From Maledivibacter sp. (GTDB lineage Bacteria; Bacillota; Clostridia; Peptostreptococcales; Caminicellaceae), in NCBI GenBank assembly GCA_025210375.1, contig JAOASB010000032.1, positions 1-34,677 of the forward strand: a stretch of DNA of 34,677 nt, in the 5' to 3' direction. The position numbers were made by a program, and so were the translations under genes. The notes below the pieces were generated by a model that ran no database searches, was not told the DNA's origin, and worked only from the letters and a program-made list of their open reading frames with translations. Positions 25,340 through 32,522 of this stretch are shown piece after piece; the stretch's first letter is position 1; every line of letters begins with the position of its first letter.

Positions 25340-26842
25340 TTATAAAGATTTCATGGTCCCTTTTTTTGTAAATCTATCATGCCAAGATAATGCTTCATTT
25401 AATATATGGGGTGTATGCTTATGTCTTCCTTCTTTAGCACGGTTAAAATAATCCAAAAGCATGGGTCTAAAATCGGGATGCGCACAATTATTTATTATAG
25501 CCATGGCCCTTTCCTTTGGACTCAATCCCCTGAGATCTGCAACTCCCTGATCCGTAATCACAACCATAACATCATGCTCCGTATGGTCATGGTGAGATAC
25601 CATTGGTACAATCGAAGATATATCTCCATTTTTAGCCCTAGAGGAAGTGGTGAAAATTGAAATATAAGCATTTCTGGTAAAATCTCCAGAACCGCCTATA
25701 CCATTCATCATCCTAGACCCCATTATATTAGTTGAATTTACATTACCATAAATATCTACTTCTATAGCCGTGTTTATGGCTATGATTCCAAGCCTTCTGA
25801 TTATTTCTGGATGATTGCTTATTTCTTGAGGTCTTAAAATAATTTTATCCCTGTAATCCTCTATATTTTCCTTGAATTTTTCTAATCCCTCCGCCGACGG
25901 AGTTATAGAGGTTCCAGATGCAAATAGAACCTTACCTGTATCCAGAAGTTCAAGCATGGAATCCTGTATAACCTCGGTATAACAAACTAGATTCTCAAAA
26001 TCAGACTTGCCTAGACCTGCTAATACAGCATTTGCTACGCTTCCTACTCCCGATTGTATAGGCAGAAGTTCATTAGTTAATCTCCCAGAATGAACTTCCT
26101 TTTCTAGAAAACCTATAAGATGGGCAGATATCCTTTGGGATATTTCATCAATCGGGGCTAGTGGACGGACATTATCCCGTATATCCGTTATCACTATTGC
26201 CTCTATCTTATCTATATCACAGGGAATATACTCAGTTCCTATTCTATCATTTGGCATGGTAATAGGTATTGGTCTTGTGTAAGGTGGATTCTTCGGAGTG
26301 TAGATATCAGCCATTCCTTCTAATTCTAGGGGCTGACTTGTATTAATCTCGACGATTACCTTATCCGCCATCTCAACATAGTTAGGAGAAGTTCCTATAG
26401 ATGTGGATGGAATTATATTTCCCTCCTTAGTTATTGCAACTGCTTCTATGATAGCTATGTCAATCTTCCCCAAAAACCCTAGCTTTGTATAGTGTGGAAC
26501 ATGACTAAGATGCATATCTAAAAACTCACATTTGCTATTATTTATACTGTCCCTAAGGCTTTCATTTGTTTGATAGGGCAACCTTTTTTTTAACATATCC
26601 CCTCTAGCTAAGGCCCCATCCAATTCATCACCCACTGAAGCTCCTGTATAAAGATTTATTTTGATTTTTTTGTTTGTTTCTTTTGATAGCTCTGCCAAGG
26701 CAAGGGGTACTGCCTTTGGATAACCAGAAGGTGTAAATCCACTTGTTCCCACATTCATACCATCCTTGATTAGCATTGCAGCTTCTTTAGCAGTACAAAT
26801 CTTATCTACAAGCTTATTATTCCTAATTCTATTTGAAATCAT
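25340..26842 (-). CDS. Succinate/acetyl-type CoA-transferase (acetyl-CoA hydrolase/transferase family)
   Basis: Cytoplasmic enzyme of 500 aa that moves CoA between acyl groups through a glutamyl-CoA intermediate. Glu290 in CYTEVIQDS is at the place of the catalytic Glu of class-I AarC/Cat1/YgfH enzymes. The glycine-rich GIGGSGDFTRNA and HHDHTEHDVMVVITDQGVADLRG segments are also characteristic. N-terminal GTSGFTPSGYPKAVP completes the family pattern. Length matches succinyl-CoA:acetate and propionyl-CoA:succinate CoA-transferases, and which acyl pair is used is not readable. AGGAGG lies 8 nt before the ATG. It is 29 bp downstream of the AAE carrier under a B12 riboswitch. That favours the methylmalonyl-CoA (B12-dependent) route between succinate and propionate. 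Confidence 0.9.
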   Translation of the reverse strand: MISNRIRNNKLVDKICTAKEAAMLIKDGMNVGTSGFTPSGYPKAVPLALAELSKETNKKIKINLYTGASVGDELDGALARGDMLKKRLPYQTNESLRDSINNSKCEFLDMHLSHVPHYTKLGFLGKIDIAIIEAVAITKEGNIIPSTSIGTSPNYVEMADKVIVEINTSQPLELEGMADIYTPKNPPYTRPIPITMPNDRIGTEYIPCDIDKIEAIVITDIRDNVRPLAPIDEISQRISAHLIGFLEKEVHSGRLTNELLPIQSGVGSVANAVLAGLGKSDFENLVCYTEVIQDSMLELLDTGKVLFASGTSITPSAEGLEKFKENIEDYRDKIILRPQEISNHPEIIRRLGIIAINTAIEVDIYGNVNSTNIMGSRMMNGIGGSGDFTRNAYISIFTTSSRAKNGDISSIVPMVSHHDHTEHDVMVVITDQGVADLRGLSPKERAMAIINNCAHPDFRPMLLDYFNRAKEGRHKHTPHILNEALSWHDRFTKKGTMKSL

Positions 26843-26871
26843 GGTAGTATCCTCCTTAAATTATATTGCTT

Positions 26872-28104
26872 TTATATAGGTAATCTATATAAAAGTATAC
26901 CGAAAATAATTTTCCCTAATAATGCAAAGGGATAGGTGGCTCCATAGCCTGCGACTACATCATCACTATCAACTGAATTAATCGCTGCTCCCAGCCCTGG
27001 AGTACTAGTCATTCCCCCACAAAGTGCCCCTAATAACATAATTCCATTTATTTTAAATACATTTCTTCCTATTATAAAGCCCATAAGTATAGACAAGGCA
27101 GAACAAGCAGTGGCTAACAATACTAATTGTCCTCCTTCTCCTGCAATTGTTGTTATAGTTGAGTATCCATATCTCAGCCCAACTATTGCTAGGAATATTG
27201 AAAGTGAAAGTTCTCTTATTATGCCTAATATTTTAGGATTCATTTTAAAGTTCATAAATCCAATTTTTCCTATGTGGCCTAATATTAAACCAGCTATTAA
27301 AACTCCACCGGCAGATCCGAAACTTACATATTTAATAGCCTCACCCATATAAATTTTTATTTGACCAAGGAAAAAACCAACTATACATACAAATAAGAAT
27401 GAAAGAACATCAAAATCAATAGCATCTAAATTAATCTTTTCTTCTTCATCCCTCATTTCATGCTTAAATAATTGTTTTTCTTTTTCAATATCAATCTTAA
27501 ATATAATGGGGAGAATCTGCATAGATAAGGTTATTATTGTAACTCCTGGAATATAACCTACAGCATATCCAAAACCAATCATAGCTTCAGCTTCTTTTCC
27601 TAAACTTGATACCGATTCTAAAACTGCCGCTAAACCTGGAGAACATGTTAATGCCCCTACATAGGTTCCCGATATAGCGTATATATTTGATCCTTTATTA
27701 AAGTAAGCCATTATAAAGCATATTAGGGCACCGGTAGATGTGATACTTAAACCCAATAGAACAAATTTGAATCCATATTTTTTTATAACTTTTCCGATAT
27801 CCTTTGAGGCCAATAGTCCTACCGATGCAATAAAGCAAATTAAAGTAAAAAGAAATAGCTCCTTTGGCACCATGCCATTTTCAAATATATTTTTGACATA
27901 GGCTGGGATATCTTCTAATTTTTCATAGGGTAAAGCATAGGTTTTATACACATACCACCCAATAACTAATCCAGTAAACAAACCTCCTGAATTTCCTAAT
28001 TTAACCCTTTTAATTTCTATCTTCCCTATCATTAAGCCCGATATAACCGATAAAAATATAAGTACAAATGGGTCAGTAATAAATTTGACGTAATCAAAGT
28101 TCAT
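26872..28104 (-). CDS. AAE-family (aspartate:alanine exchanger / YidE-like) membrane carrier
   Basis: The 410-aa product has 10-11 helices and an internal duplication typical of AspT/YidE carriers. Both halves show the family motif: GALTCSPGLAAVLESV in the first and GGMTSTPGLGAAINSV in the second, plus GYAVGYIPG and YGATYPFAL. Classical AspT has two TrkA_C domains in the central loop. Here the loop (EKEKQLFKHEMRDEEEKIN) is short, which explains the small size. Corynebacterium SucE of this family exports succinate, and with a succinate-type CoA-transferase next door dicarboxylate transport is the best guess. The frame extends to 28143, but that ATG falls inside a terminator stem. GGGAGG 10 nt before ATG 28104 sets the start. 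Confidence 0.83.
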   Translation of the reverse strand: MNFDYVKFITDPFVLIFLSVISGLMIGKIEIKRVKLGNSGGLFTGLVIGWYVYKTYALPYEKLEDIPAYVKNIFENGMVPKELFLFTLICFIASVGLLASKDIGKVIKKYGFKFVLLGLSITSTGALICFIMAYFNKGSNIYAISGTYVGALTCSPGLAAVLESVSSLGKEAEAMIGFGYAVGYIPGVTIITLSMQILPIIFKIDIEKEKQLFKHEMRDEEEKINLDAIDFDVLSFLFVCIVGFFLGQIKIYMGEAIKYVSFGSAGGVLIAGLILGHIGKIGFMNFKMNPKILGIIRELSLSIFLAIVGLRYGYSTITTIAGEGGQLVLLATACSALSILMGFIIGRNVFKINGIMLLGALCGGMTSTPGLGAAINSVDSDDVVAGYGATYPFALLGKIIFGILLYRLPI

Positions 28105-28132
28105 TTCTACGAGTCCTCCCTTAATCGACAAA

Positions 28133-28166
28133 CTAAAAAACATCCTTTTTAGATCAAAAGGATGTT
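28133..28166 (-). terminator. Leader terminator between the B12 riboswitch and the AAE carrier
   Basis: On the minus strand AACATCCTTTT and AAAAGGATGTT form an 11-bp stem with a loop of 5-6 nt, and then a T-run (28133-28140). It stands 29 nt before the carrier's ATG and downstream of the aptamer, so it is the likely expression platform. Confidence 0.85.
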
Positions 28167-28221
28167 AGTTATAAATAAGCATCAAAATAGACATAAATAG
28201 AGTGTCAAATGACTTACTCAT
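28165..28221 (-). CDS. Possible 18-codon leader ORF downstream of the B12 riboswitch
   Basis: The minus strand reads MSKSFDTLFMSILMLIYN followed by TAA. GAGGAGG lies just upstream of the ATG at good spacing, which is as strong as any ribosome binding site in the window. The ATG itself falls in a small stem (TTACTCA/TGAGTAA) with the binding site in the loop. The stop codon overlaps the first bases of the terminator's 5' arm, so a ribosome finishing here would disturb the terminator. It may be a leader peptide or a small hydrophobic protein. Existence of the peptide is unproven. Confidence 0.5.
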   Translation of the reverse strand: MSKSFDTLFMSILMLIYN

Positions 28222-28254
28222 AACACCTCCTCATCCTCGTGAGTAACTACGGTA

Positions 28255-28412
28255 TTGTTCCCTATGGCAGGTCTCCTGACTCAGAATCTTCATAAACCCA
28301 TACCTTCCCATTTCTTTTATCGAAAAACAGTGGTTTCATATAGATTTACTCCTCATTACAGTGGCGGGACCGTGTTGGACTTTAACCAAGCTTCCCTTTT
28401 AAATCTCTGATT
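28255..28412 (-). promoter_or_regulatory. Cobalamin (B12) riboswitch aptamer
   Basis: The minus strand carries the family's conserved blocks in order: AAAAGGGAAGC, GGTTAAAGTCCAACACGG, CCCGCCACTGTAA, the GAGGAG...ATC pair, CCACTG, TGGGAAGG, and the B12-box GTCAGGAGACCTGCC. Upstream is a consensus promoter (28563-28591). Downstream are a small ORF, a terminator and the AAE/CoA-transferase genes. Binding of adenosylcobalamin or methylcobalamin would be expected to shut expression off. Confidence 0.95.
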
Positions 28413-28444
28413 ATAGATATCCCAGTCAAAACTTCAATTTATGC
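28412..28444 (-). repeat. 35-bp dispersed repeat, copy B (abuts B12 riboswitch)
   Basis: The minus strand reads GCATAAATTGAAGTTTTGAC and then TGGGATATCTATAA, directly 5' of the aptamer. It pairs as an inverted repeat with copy C (28483-28517) across about 38 bp, so the leader RNA can fold the two together. Confidence 0.7.
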
Positions 28445-28482
28445 TTATCAAAACTCCCCAGAAACATGGGATATTTCCATAT

Positions 28483-28517
28483 GCATAAATTAAGATTCAC
28501 CCTAACCTCTATATACT
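28483..28517 (+). repeat. 35-bp dispersed repeat, copy C
   Basis: The plus strand reads GCATAAATTAAGATTCACCC followed by TAACCTCTATATAC. It resembles copy D (28704-28738) over about 50 bp when the flanks are included. Confidence 0.65.
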
Positions 28518-28562
28518 TAATCAGAAATACCATAAAGCTCCGTATTTAATTTATACACCTTG

Positions 28563-28591
28563 ATTTTAAATTAGTTATAAACATATGTCAA
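28563..28591 (-). promoter_or_regulatory. Promoter of the B12-riboswitch operon
   Basis: TTGACA (28586-28591), a 17-bp spacer and TAAAAT (28563-28568) on the minus strand, a near-consensus housekeeping promoter. Transcription would start near 28555 and give a leader of about 450 nt before the carrier gene. Confidence 0.8.
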
Positions 28592-28703
28592 TATGGTATT
28601 TAAAGATATACTATTATAATGATATACACTTCATATAGGGCTTTCATAGTATAACTTAACTTGTACATGGACAAATATGAGATGGTTCTGGGTATTTTGA
28701 TAT

Positions 28704-28738
28704 GTATAAATCAAGATTCGCCCTAAACTCTCTATACA
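28704..28738 (+). repeat. 35-bp dispersed repeat, copy D
   Basis: The plus strand reads GTATAAATCAAGATTCGCCC followed by TAAACTCTCTATAC. Its end overlaps the stop codon of the DUF3592-like gene (28732). About 65 bp to the left (28639-28657) is TAGGGCTTTCATAGTATAA, found again inverted near 30747-30767. Confidence 0.65.
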
Positions 28739-29631
28739 TAATTCACAGGATGATATTTTAATATTTCCTTTGAAAGCAATGTATAATATACCTTTATAGG
28801 ATCACCCTCACCAAATAAAAGCTCATCATTACTTGAAATCTTTATCTCTCTTTTTTTATTATAATCGGTTATTATGTAAACATAATAATATGATCCTCCA
28901 CTTCTTCCCCTACTTTTTCTATAACAACCTGTACATTCTCCTTCTATAGAACCAACTAAGGCAAATGCAATATCAAATAAATATAATATTGGCTTTGCCA
29001 ATATTAGAATCATTATTGGATGAAATCCCTTAGTATATGCGACTACTAATATTAAAGCTATTAGATATACTCCAAAGGTTCCTTTATTGGATAGGTCTAT
29101 TATATCCTTCCTAGTAAAATCTTTTTCTACATTTGAAAAATCAAGCTTATATCTCCATAAAAAGGTATTCTTATTCTCATATTCTTTATAGGTACCACAT
29201 GCCTTTTGCCACTCTACTCTTCTATCGGATTCTAATGATTTATTACTTATCCATAATAAGGTCATTGGAATGGAAAAGATTAATGCATAAAATGCAAAAT
29301 GTGCAGCTAAAGGATTATCCCTTAGTTTACTAATGATCAGATAATAGGCTAATAAAATAACATTTATCATAATCATGTATAGACTACTAGCCACCTTGTT
29401 TGAAAAACTTTCTGAATTGTATCCCTTGATTTTAGAAATAGAAACTATGATGATAAATACCCAAAATATTTTAAGGAATCCAAATAACTCAATTAAATAA
29501 CTTGCAATTCCATTATCAAATACACTTAAATCAAAAATAGCCAACCCACTTATCAGCACATTTCCTATAACCAATACTATACAAAAATATAAGAAACCCT
29601 GTAGTTCTCTTCTATCACTTTTTATCCCCAT
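28732..29631 (-). CDS. Multi-pass membrane protein with DUF3592-like C-terminus
   Basis: The 299-aa product has six hydrophobic helices (FLYFCIVLVIGNVLISGLAI; FGFLKIFWVFIIIVSI; SLYMIMINVILLAYYLII; FAFYALIFSIPMTLLWI; VYLIALILVVAYT; ILILAKPILYLFDIAFALVG). A small beta-rich C-terminus resembles DUF3592: a GECTGCYRKSRGRSGGSYYY strand pair, then LLFGEGDPIKVYYTL and KYHPV. Helices 4 and 5 are separated by a basic, Glu-rich loop of about 60 residues. AGGAGG lies 7 nt before ATG 29631. It is probably a single-gene unit, with a strong terminator separating it from the gene upstream. The function is unknown. Confidence 0.7.
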   Translation of the reverse strand: MGIKSDRRELQGFLYFCIVLVIGNVLISGLAIFDLSVFDNGIASYLIELFGFLKIFWVFIIIVSISKIKGYNSESFSNKVASSLYMIMINVILLAYYLIISKLRDNPLAAHFAFYALIFSIPMTLLWISNKSLESDRRVEWQKACGTYKEYENKNTFLWRYKLDFSNVEKDFTRKDIIDLSNKGTFGVYLIALILVVAYTKGFHPIMILILAKPILYLFDIAFALVGSIEGECTGCYRKSRGRSGGSYYYVYIITDYNKKREIKISSNDELLFGEGDPIKVYYTLLSKEILKYHPVNYV

Positions 29632-29719
29632 ATGTCTTCCTCCTAGTAGCACTCATTATTTTCCTAAATTATTGTATCATACTATTCTTAAAATATTCTT
29701 ACATAGTCTTAGAATTTTC

Positions 29720-29772
29720 CTCTAAAAAAAGATATCTTTTAGCAGTAAGCTAATAGATATCTTTTTTTAGAG
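29720..29772 (-). terminator. Strong terminator after the SleB-like gene
   Basis: A perfect 18-bp stem, CTCTAAAAAAAGATATCT (29720-29737) and its complement at 29755-29772, extended in the loop by TTAGC/GCTAA. T-runs are built into the stem. It lies 62 nt past the SleB-like stop and upstream of the DUF3592-like gene. Confidence 0.8.
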
Positions 29773-29833
29773 TTTTATATATAGGGGTTGTGTGAGAAAA
29801 TTGTCCTTTTAGACGGCCCCTTTTGTAGTCCTT

Positions 29834-30550
29834 CTATTTGTAAAACACATGGTTTCCGATTCTCTTTACATAGGTTTTATTCTCTACAATCCATTTACCT
29901 GCTGACTTATTGGGATTAAAGAAATAAGTACAGCTTCCCACTGGCTTTGCACCATTTAAGGCATGTTTAGCTGCCTCAATGCTTTCTTGAGAGGGGGTAT
30001 TATATATAGTCCCTTCTGCAACGGGACTAAACTGAGGAATCCCTCTAAAATATTCAAATATTACACTCTTCACAGTATTTGGGAATTCCCTGGAATATAC
30101 TCTGTTTAAAACAACGTTTCCTACTGCCATCTTACCTTCATAGGACTCAGCCCCGGATTCAGCATGTATTATCCTAGATAACCAATATAGATCTGTTGAA
30201 TAGGTACTAGTACTTGCACCCCTACTAGCAGCTAAGGATGCAGGTGCAGAATATAGGTAAGACTGTGTTTGTTTACCTGCTATCCCATCAACAGTTATTC
30301 CGCATGCTTTTTGAAATTTAATTACTGCTCCTTGGGTCTTTGGGCCATAGATACCATCCACAGGCCCTGGCGAAAAACCTTTAGTATTAAGAGTATATTG
30401 TAATTTGGATACTTCGTTACCTCTACTACCAAATCTTAATGTTAGATAAAAGTTTCCATTACTTTCAACAGAGTAGGCACTAGTGACATTAAGTGAGATT
30501 AGTAATAATAAAAGGATTATAGATATGGTCTTCTTCGAGTATGTTTGCAT
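29834..30550 (-). CDS. sleB: SleB-like spore cortex-lytic / cell wall hydrolase
   Basis: The 238-aa product is an exported peptidoglycan hydrolase with a signal peptide (about 1-26). A PG_binding_1 domain (about 40-98; LRFGSRGNEVSKLQYTLNTK, DGIYGPKTQGAVIKFQ) precedes a Hydrolase_2/SleB catalytic domain (about 120-238). Glu131 in IIHAESGAE is the expected catalytic residue of SleB lytic transglycosylases, and MAVGNVVLNRV and CTYFFNPNKS are also typical. SleB degrades cortex muramic-delta-lactam peptidoglycan at germination, while paralogues act in vegetative cells. The gene lies just after a c-di-AMP riboswitch, which suggests a vegetative, wall-stress or osmotic role as well. The AGGAG site is rather far from the ATG (about 12 nt), so translation may be modest. 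Confidence 0.88.
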   Translation of the reverse strand: MQTYSKKTISIILLLLLISLNVTSAYSVESNGNFYLTLRFGSRGNEVSKLQYTLNTKGFSPGPVDGIYGPKTQGAVIKFQKACGITVDGIAGKQTQSYLYSAPASLAASRGASTSTYSTDLYWLSRIIHAESGAESYEGKMAVGNVVLNRVYSREFPNTVKSVIFEYFRGIPQFSPVAEGTIYNTPSQESIEAAKHALNGAKPVGSCTYFFNPNKSAGKWIVENKTYVKRIGNHVFYK

Positions 30551-30571
30551 ACACTATATACACTCCTTCCT

Positions 30572-30697
30572 AATTATTAGCTTCCGAAGTTAGCTGACGG
30601 GTTCGGGATAGAAGGTTCCCTACCATATTATTCATGGATTAACCCCATTTTTGGTTCCTCCGTACCTGAAATTATCAGGATTCAGCAAGTGTATAAA
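30572..30697 (-). promoter_or_regulatory. Cyclic-di-AMP (ydaO/yuaA) riboswitch
   Basis: The minus strand shows the family's conserved blocks in order: TGCTGAATCCTGA, CAGGTACGGAGGAACCA, GGGGTTAATCC, GGTAGGGAACC, CCCGAACCCGTCAGCTAAC and CTTCGGAAGC. It ends about 25 nt before the SleB-like start. ydaO riboswitches very often control wall hydrolases and osmolyte or potassium transport, and c-di-AMP binding usually lowers expression. No separate terminator lies between it and the ATG. Confidence 0.93.
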
Positions 30698-30768
30698 TTA
30701 AAGTTTTGACTGGACTCTATATAGGGATTTTAGTATAGACTTTAACTTATACTATGAAAGCCCTATAC
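30691..30768 (+). repeat. 35-bp dispersed repeat, copy E, plus adjoining hairpin
   Basis: The plus strand reads GTATAAATTAAAGTTTTGAC followed by TGGACTCTATATAG, abutting the c-di-AMP aptamer. It continues into an inverted repeat (TATAGGG...AGTATA / TATACT...CCCTATA, about 30719-30768). The whole lies between the promoter and the aptamer, so it is part of the leader RNA. Confidence 0.7.
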
Positions 30769-30777
30769 ATAAGCTAT

Positions 30778-30806
30778 ATTATATAAAATTTCCGATGTTA
30801 TGTCAA
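30778..30806 (-). promoter_or_regulatory. Consensus promoter of the SleB-like gene
   Basis: TTGACA (30801-30806), exactly 17 bp, TATAAT (30778-30783) on the minus strand, a perfect sigma-A match. This argues for vegetative expression, gated by the riboswitch, rather than a forespore-only promoter. Confidence 0.85.
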
Positions 30807-30903
30807 CCATTTTCGATAAAATTCCATTAATTACAATATACTACATAATTCAAGACTATTTGACTAAATCCCTATTTTTTATACAAAAACCACCTTTATT
30901 AAG

Positions 30904-30931
30904 TTGTCTTAGATACAATTTGTGGTAAAAT
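30904..30931 (+). promoter_or_regulatory. Promoter of the motAB-like pair
   Basis: TTGTCT (30904-30909), a 16-bp spacer and TAAAAT (30926-30931). It points at the genes starting at 31009, with a leader hairpin in between. Confidence 0.55.
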
Positions 30932-30945
30932 AGTATGGTAGATCA

Positions 30946-30990
30946 TTCACAGGAGGTCTGAAACTAACAAACCCCCTGTGAACATTTTTT
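30946..30990 (+). terminator. Terminator-like hairpin in the motAB leader
   Basis: TTCACAGG (30946-30953) pairs with CCTGTGAA (30975-30982), and a T-run follows (30985-30990). It lies after the promoter and before the GGAGG site of the first gene, so it would end transcription early unless overridden. No known riboswitch motif is seen in the short leader. Confidence 0.6.
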
Positions 30991-31008
30991 ATTAACTGGA
31001 GGTGCAAT

Positions 31009-31827
31009 TTGGACAACTCAAGAAACAAAAGCTTAAAGATTGGAATAATAACTTTACTCCTAATCCTACTATGTCATTCTATTCTTGGCAGTATATCCGT
31101 GAAAAGCTTCATTAACTTAAAAGCATTGGAGCTAATCGTTTCAGGAGTTATTCTATCAATTATAATAAGCTACTCCTTTGAAACAATAATGTTTACAGTT
31201 AAAACCATAAAAAAAAGCTTTAATGTAAAAATTGATTATGCAATGGATATATTTACTTTATACGACTTTGCCATAAAAATTAAAAAAGATGGTGCATTAA
31301 AGATAGAGTCAGAAATATTACAAGAAGAGAATCAGTTTATTAAAAATGCCATGAGTCTTGTATGCGATTATCAAAAACCTGATAGTATCAGGGACATACT
31401 TGAGAAAGATATAGAATCAAGACGCAGGAAGCTCCTTAGAGCCTATAATGTTCTTAAAATGATATCCCAAGTAGCTCCTTCCTTTGGTCTTATTGGTACC
31501 CTAATAGGAATGATAGGCCTACTATCTCATATGAATAATCCAAAATTGATTATGACAAATATGTCATCTGCTTTGGTAAGTACACTTTATGGCGCTCTTA
31601 TTGCCAACTTTATTGCAGTTCCCTTAATGGGTAGAGTAAAGGATTTGATCGATAAGAAGACACTGGAGTATAAAATAATTTGCGAAGGTACTATCTTAAT
31701 TGCTAAAAATGATTCTGTACGTAATGTTTTTGACAAAATGAATGTCATGCTTCCAGATAATTTAAGACTTCAATATCCTAAAAACTTTGGAGAAAGGAAT
31801 TACTCAGAAAATGAAATCCTATCATGA
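31009..31827 (+). CDS. motA: MotA-like stator protein (MotA/TolQ/ExbB proton channel)
   Basis: The 272-aa protein begins at TTG with GGAGG 6 nt upstream. Helices 1 and 2 (IGIITLLLILLCHSILGSIS; ALELIVSGVILSIIISYSF) precede a cytoplasmic loop of about 95 residues rich in charges (DILEKDIESRRRKLLRAYNV). Helices 3 and 4 carry the family motif APSFGLIGTLIGMIGLL, with its proline, and SALVSTLYGALIANFIAVPL. With MotB it would form a proton- or sodium-driven stator. No flagellar gene lies in the window, so a use outside the flagellum cannot be excluded. The gene overlaps motB by 41 nt, or by 17 nt if MotB starts at 31811. Confidence 0.85.
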   Translation: MDNSRNKSLKIGIITLLLILLCHSILGSISVKSFINLKALELIVSGVILSIIISYSFETIMFTVKTIKKSFNVKIDYAMDIFTLYDFAIKIKKDGALKIESEILQEENQFIKNAMSLVCDYQKPDSIRDILEKDIESRRRKLLRAYNVLKMISQVAPSFGLIGTLIGMIGLLSHMNNPKLIMTNMSSALVSTLYGALIANFIAVPLMGRVKDLIDKKTLEYKIICEGTILIAKNDSVRNVFDKMNVMLPDNLRLQYPKNFGERNYSENEILS

Positions 31828-32518
31828 TGATAATATAGAATATGAGAGTGATATTTCCAGTCATTGGATGATAACCTATAGTGATATGGTCACAATTATA
31901 CTTTGTTTCTTTATCATCTTCTTCACCTTCTCCTCTGAGGAACTAAGTTCACTTTATACGGTAAAAGATTCTTTGCTAAATAAAGTGAACATGCTAAGTA
32001 GTGAAAATACTAAGCTTAAGGAAGAAAAAAAGTCCTTATCAGAGAAACTCTTCAATATGAAAAATGTAGAAACTGATTTAGATAGTTCAAATGAAGAATT
32101 TATTTCTTTCTTAAGGAATAATGATCTTTTAGAGGATATATCCATAAGCGAAAAAGAGAATGAATTGATTATTAGATTTAAAGATAGTGTTTTATTTGAC
32201 AGCGGAAGTGCTGAGATAACTGAAAATGGATATATGGTTTTAGATAAAATTGCTAATAAGCTTAAAATGATTGATAATGACTTTGTCGTAGAGGGTTTTA
32301 CCGATAATGTTCCAATAAATACGGAAAAATATCCCTCCAACTGGGAGCTATCCTCGGCCAGGGCAATAAGCGTAGTGAAGTTTTTTATATATAAAAAGCA
32401 CATCGATGAAAATAGGATTTTCTTTAGCGGTTGGGGAGAAAGAAAACCTCTGGCTTCCAACGATACTGAAAAAAATCGAGCTAAAAATAGAAGAATAGAA
32501 ATCAGAATAATTAATTAG
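31787..32518 (+). CDS. motB: MotB-like protein (MotB plug/OmpA peptidoglycan-binding domain)
   Basis: The 243-aa partner has one helix preceded by the MotB signature HWMITYSDMVTIILCFF, whose Asp33 is the ion-binding residue of stators. A coiled-coil linker (about 65-110) follows, then an OmpA domain (about 135-243) with VLFDSGSAEITENGYMVLDK, VEGFTDNVPI, NWELSSARAISVVKFF and the RAKNRRIEIRI end. The start is TTG 31787, or ATG 31811 eight codons later, and neither has an ideal site. A strong terminator follows the stop. Confidence 0.87.
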   Translation: MEKGITQKMKSYHDDNIEYESDISSHWMITYSDMVTIILCFFIIFFTFSSEELSSLYTVKDSLLNKVNMLSSENTKLKEEKKSLSEKLFNMKNVETDLDSSNEEFISFLRNNDLLEDISISEKENELIIRFKDSVLFDSGSAEITENGYMVLDKIANKLKMIDNDFVVEGFTDNVPINTEKYPSNWELSSARAISVVKFFIYKKHIDENRIFFSGWGERKPLASNDTEKNRAKNRRIEIRIIN

Positions 32519-32522
32519 CACT

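Noticed and set aside
28108..28143. Upstream ATG (28143) as the start of the AAE carrier
   Set aside because: It lies in the terminator stem and lacks a binding site; ATG 28104 has GGGAGG at good spacing.
31954..32460. 168-codon minus-strand frame opposite motB
   Set aside because: It is a shadow of the MotB-like gene, which has clear motifs.
31009..32518. Zorya-type anti-phage system (ZorA/ZorB are MotA/MotB-like)
   Set aside because: The MotA-like protein has normal length without the long ZorA tail, and no ZorC/ZorD/ZorE genes follow; a nitroreductase comes next.
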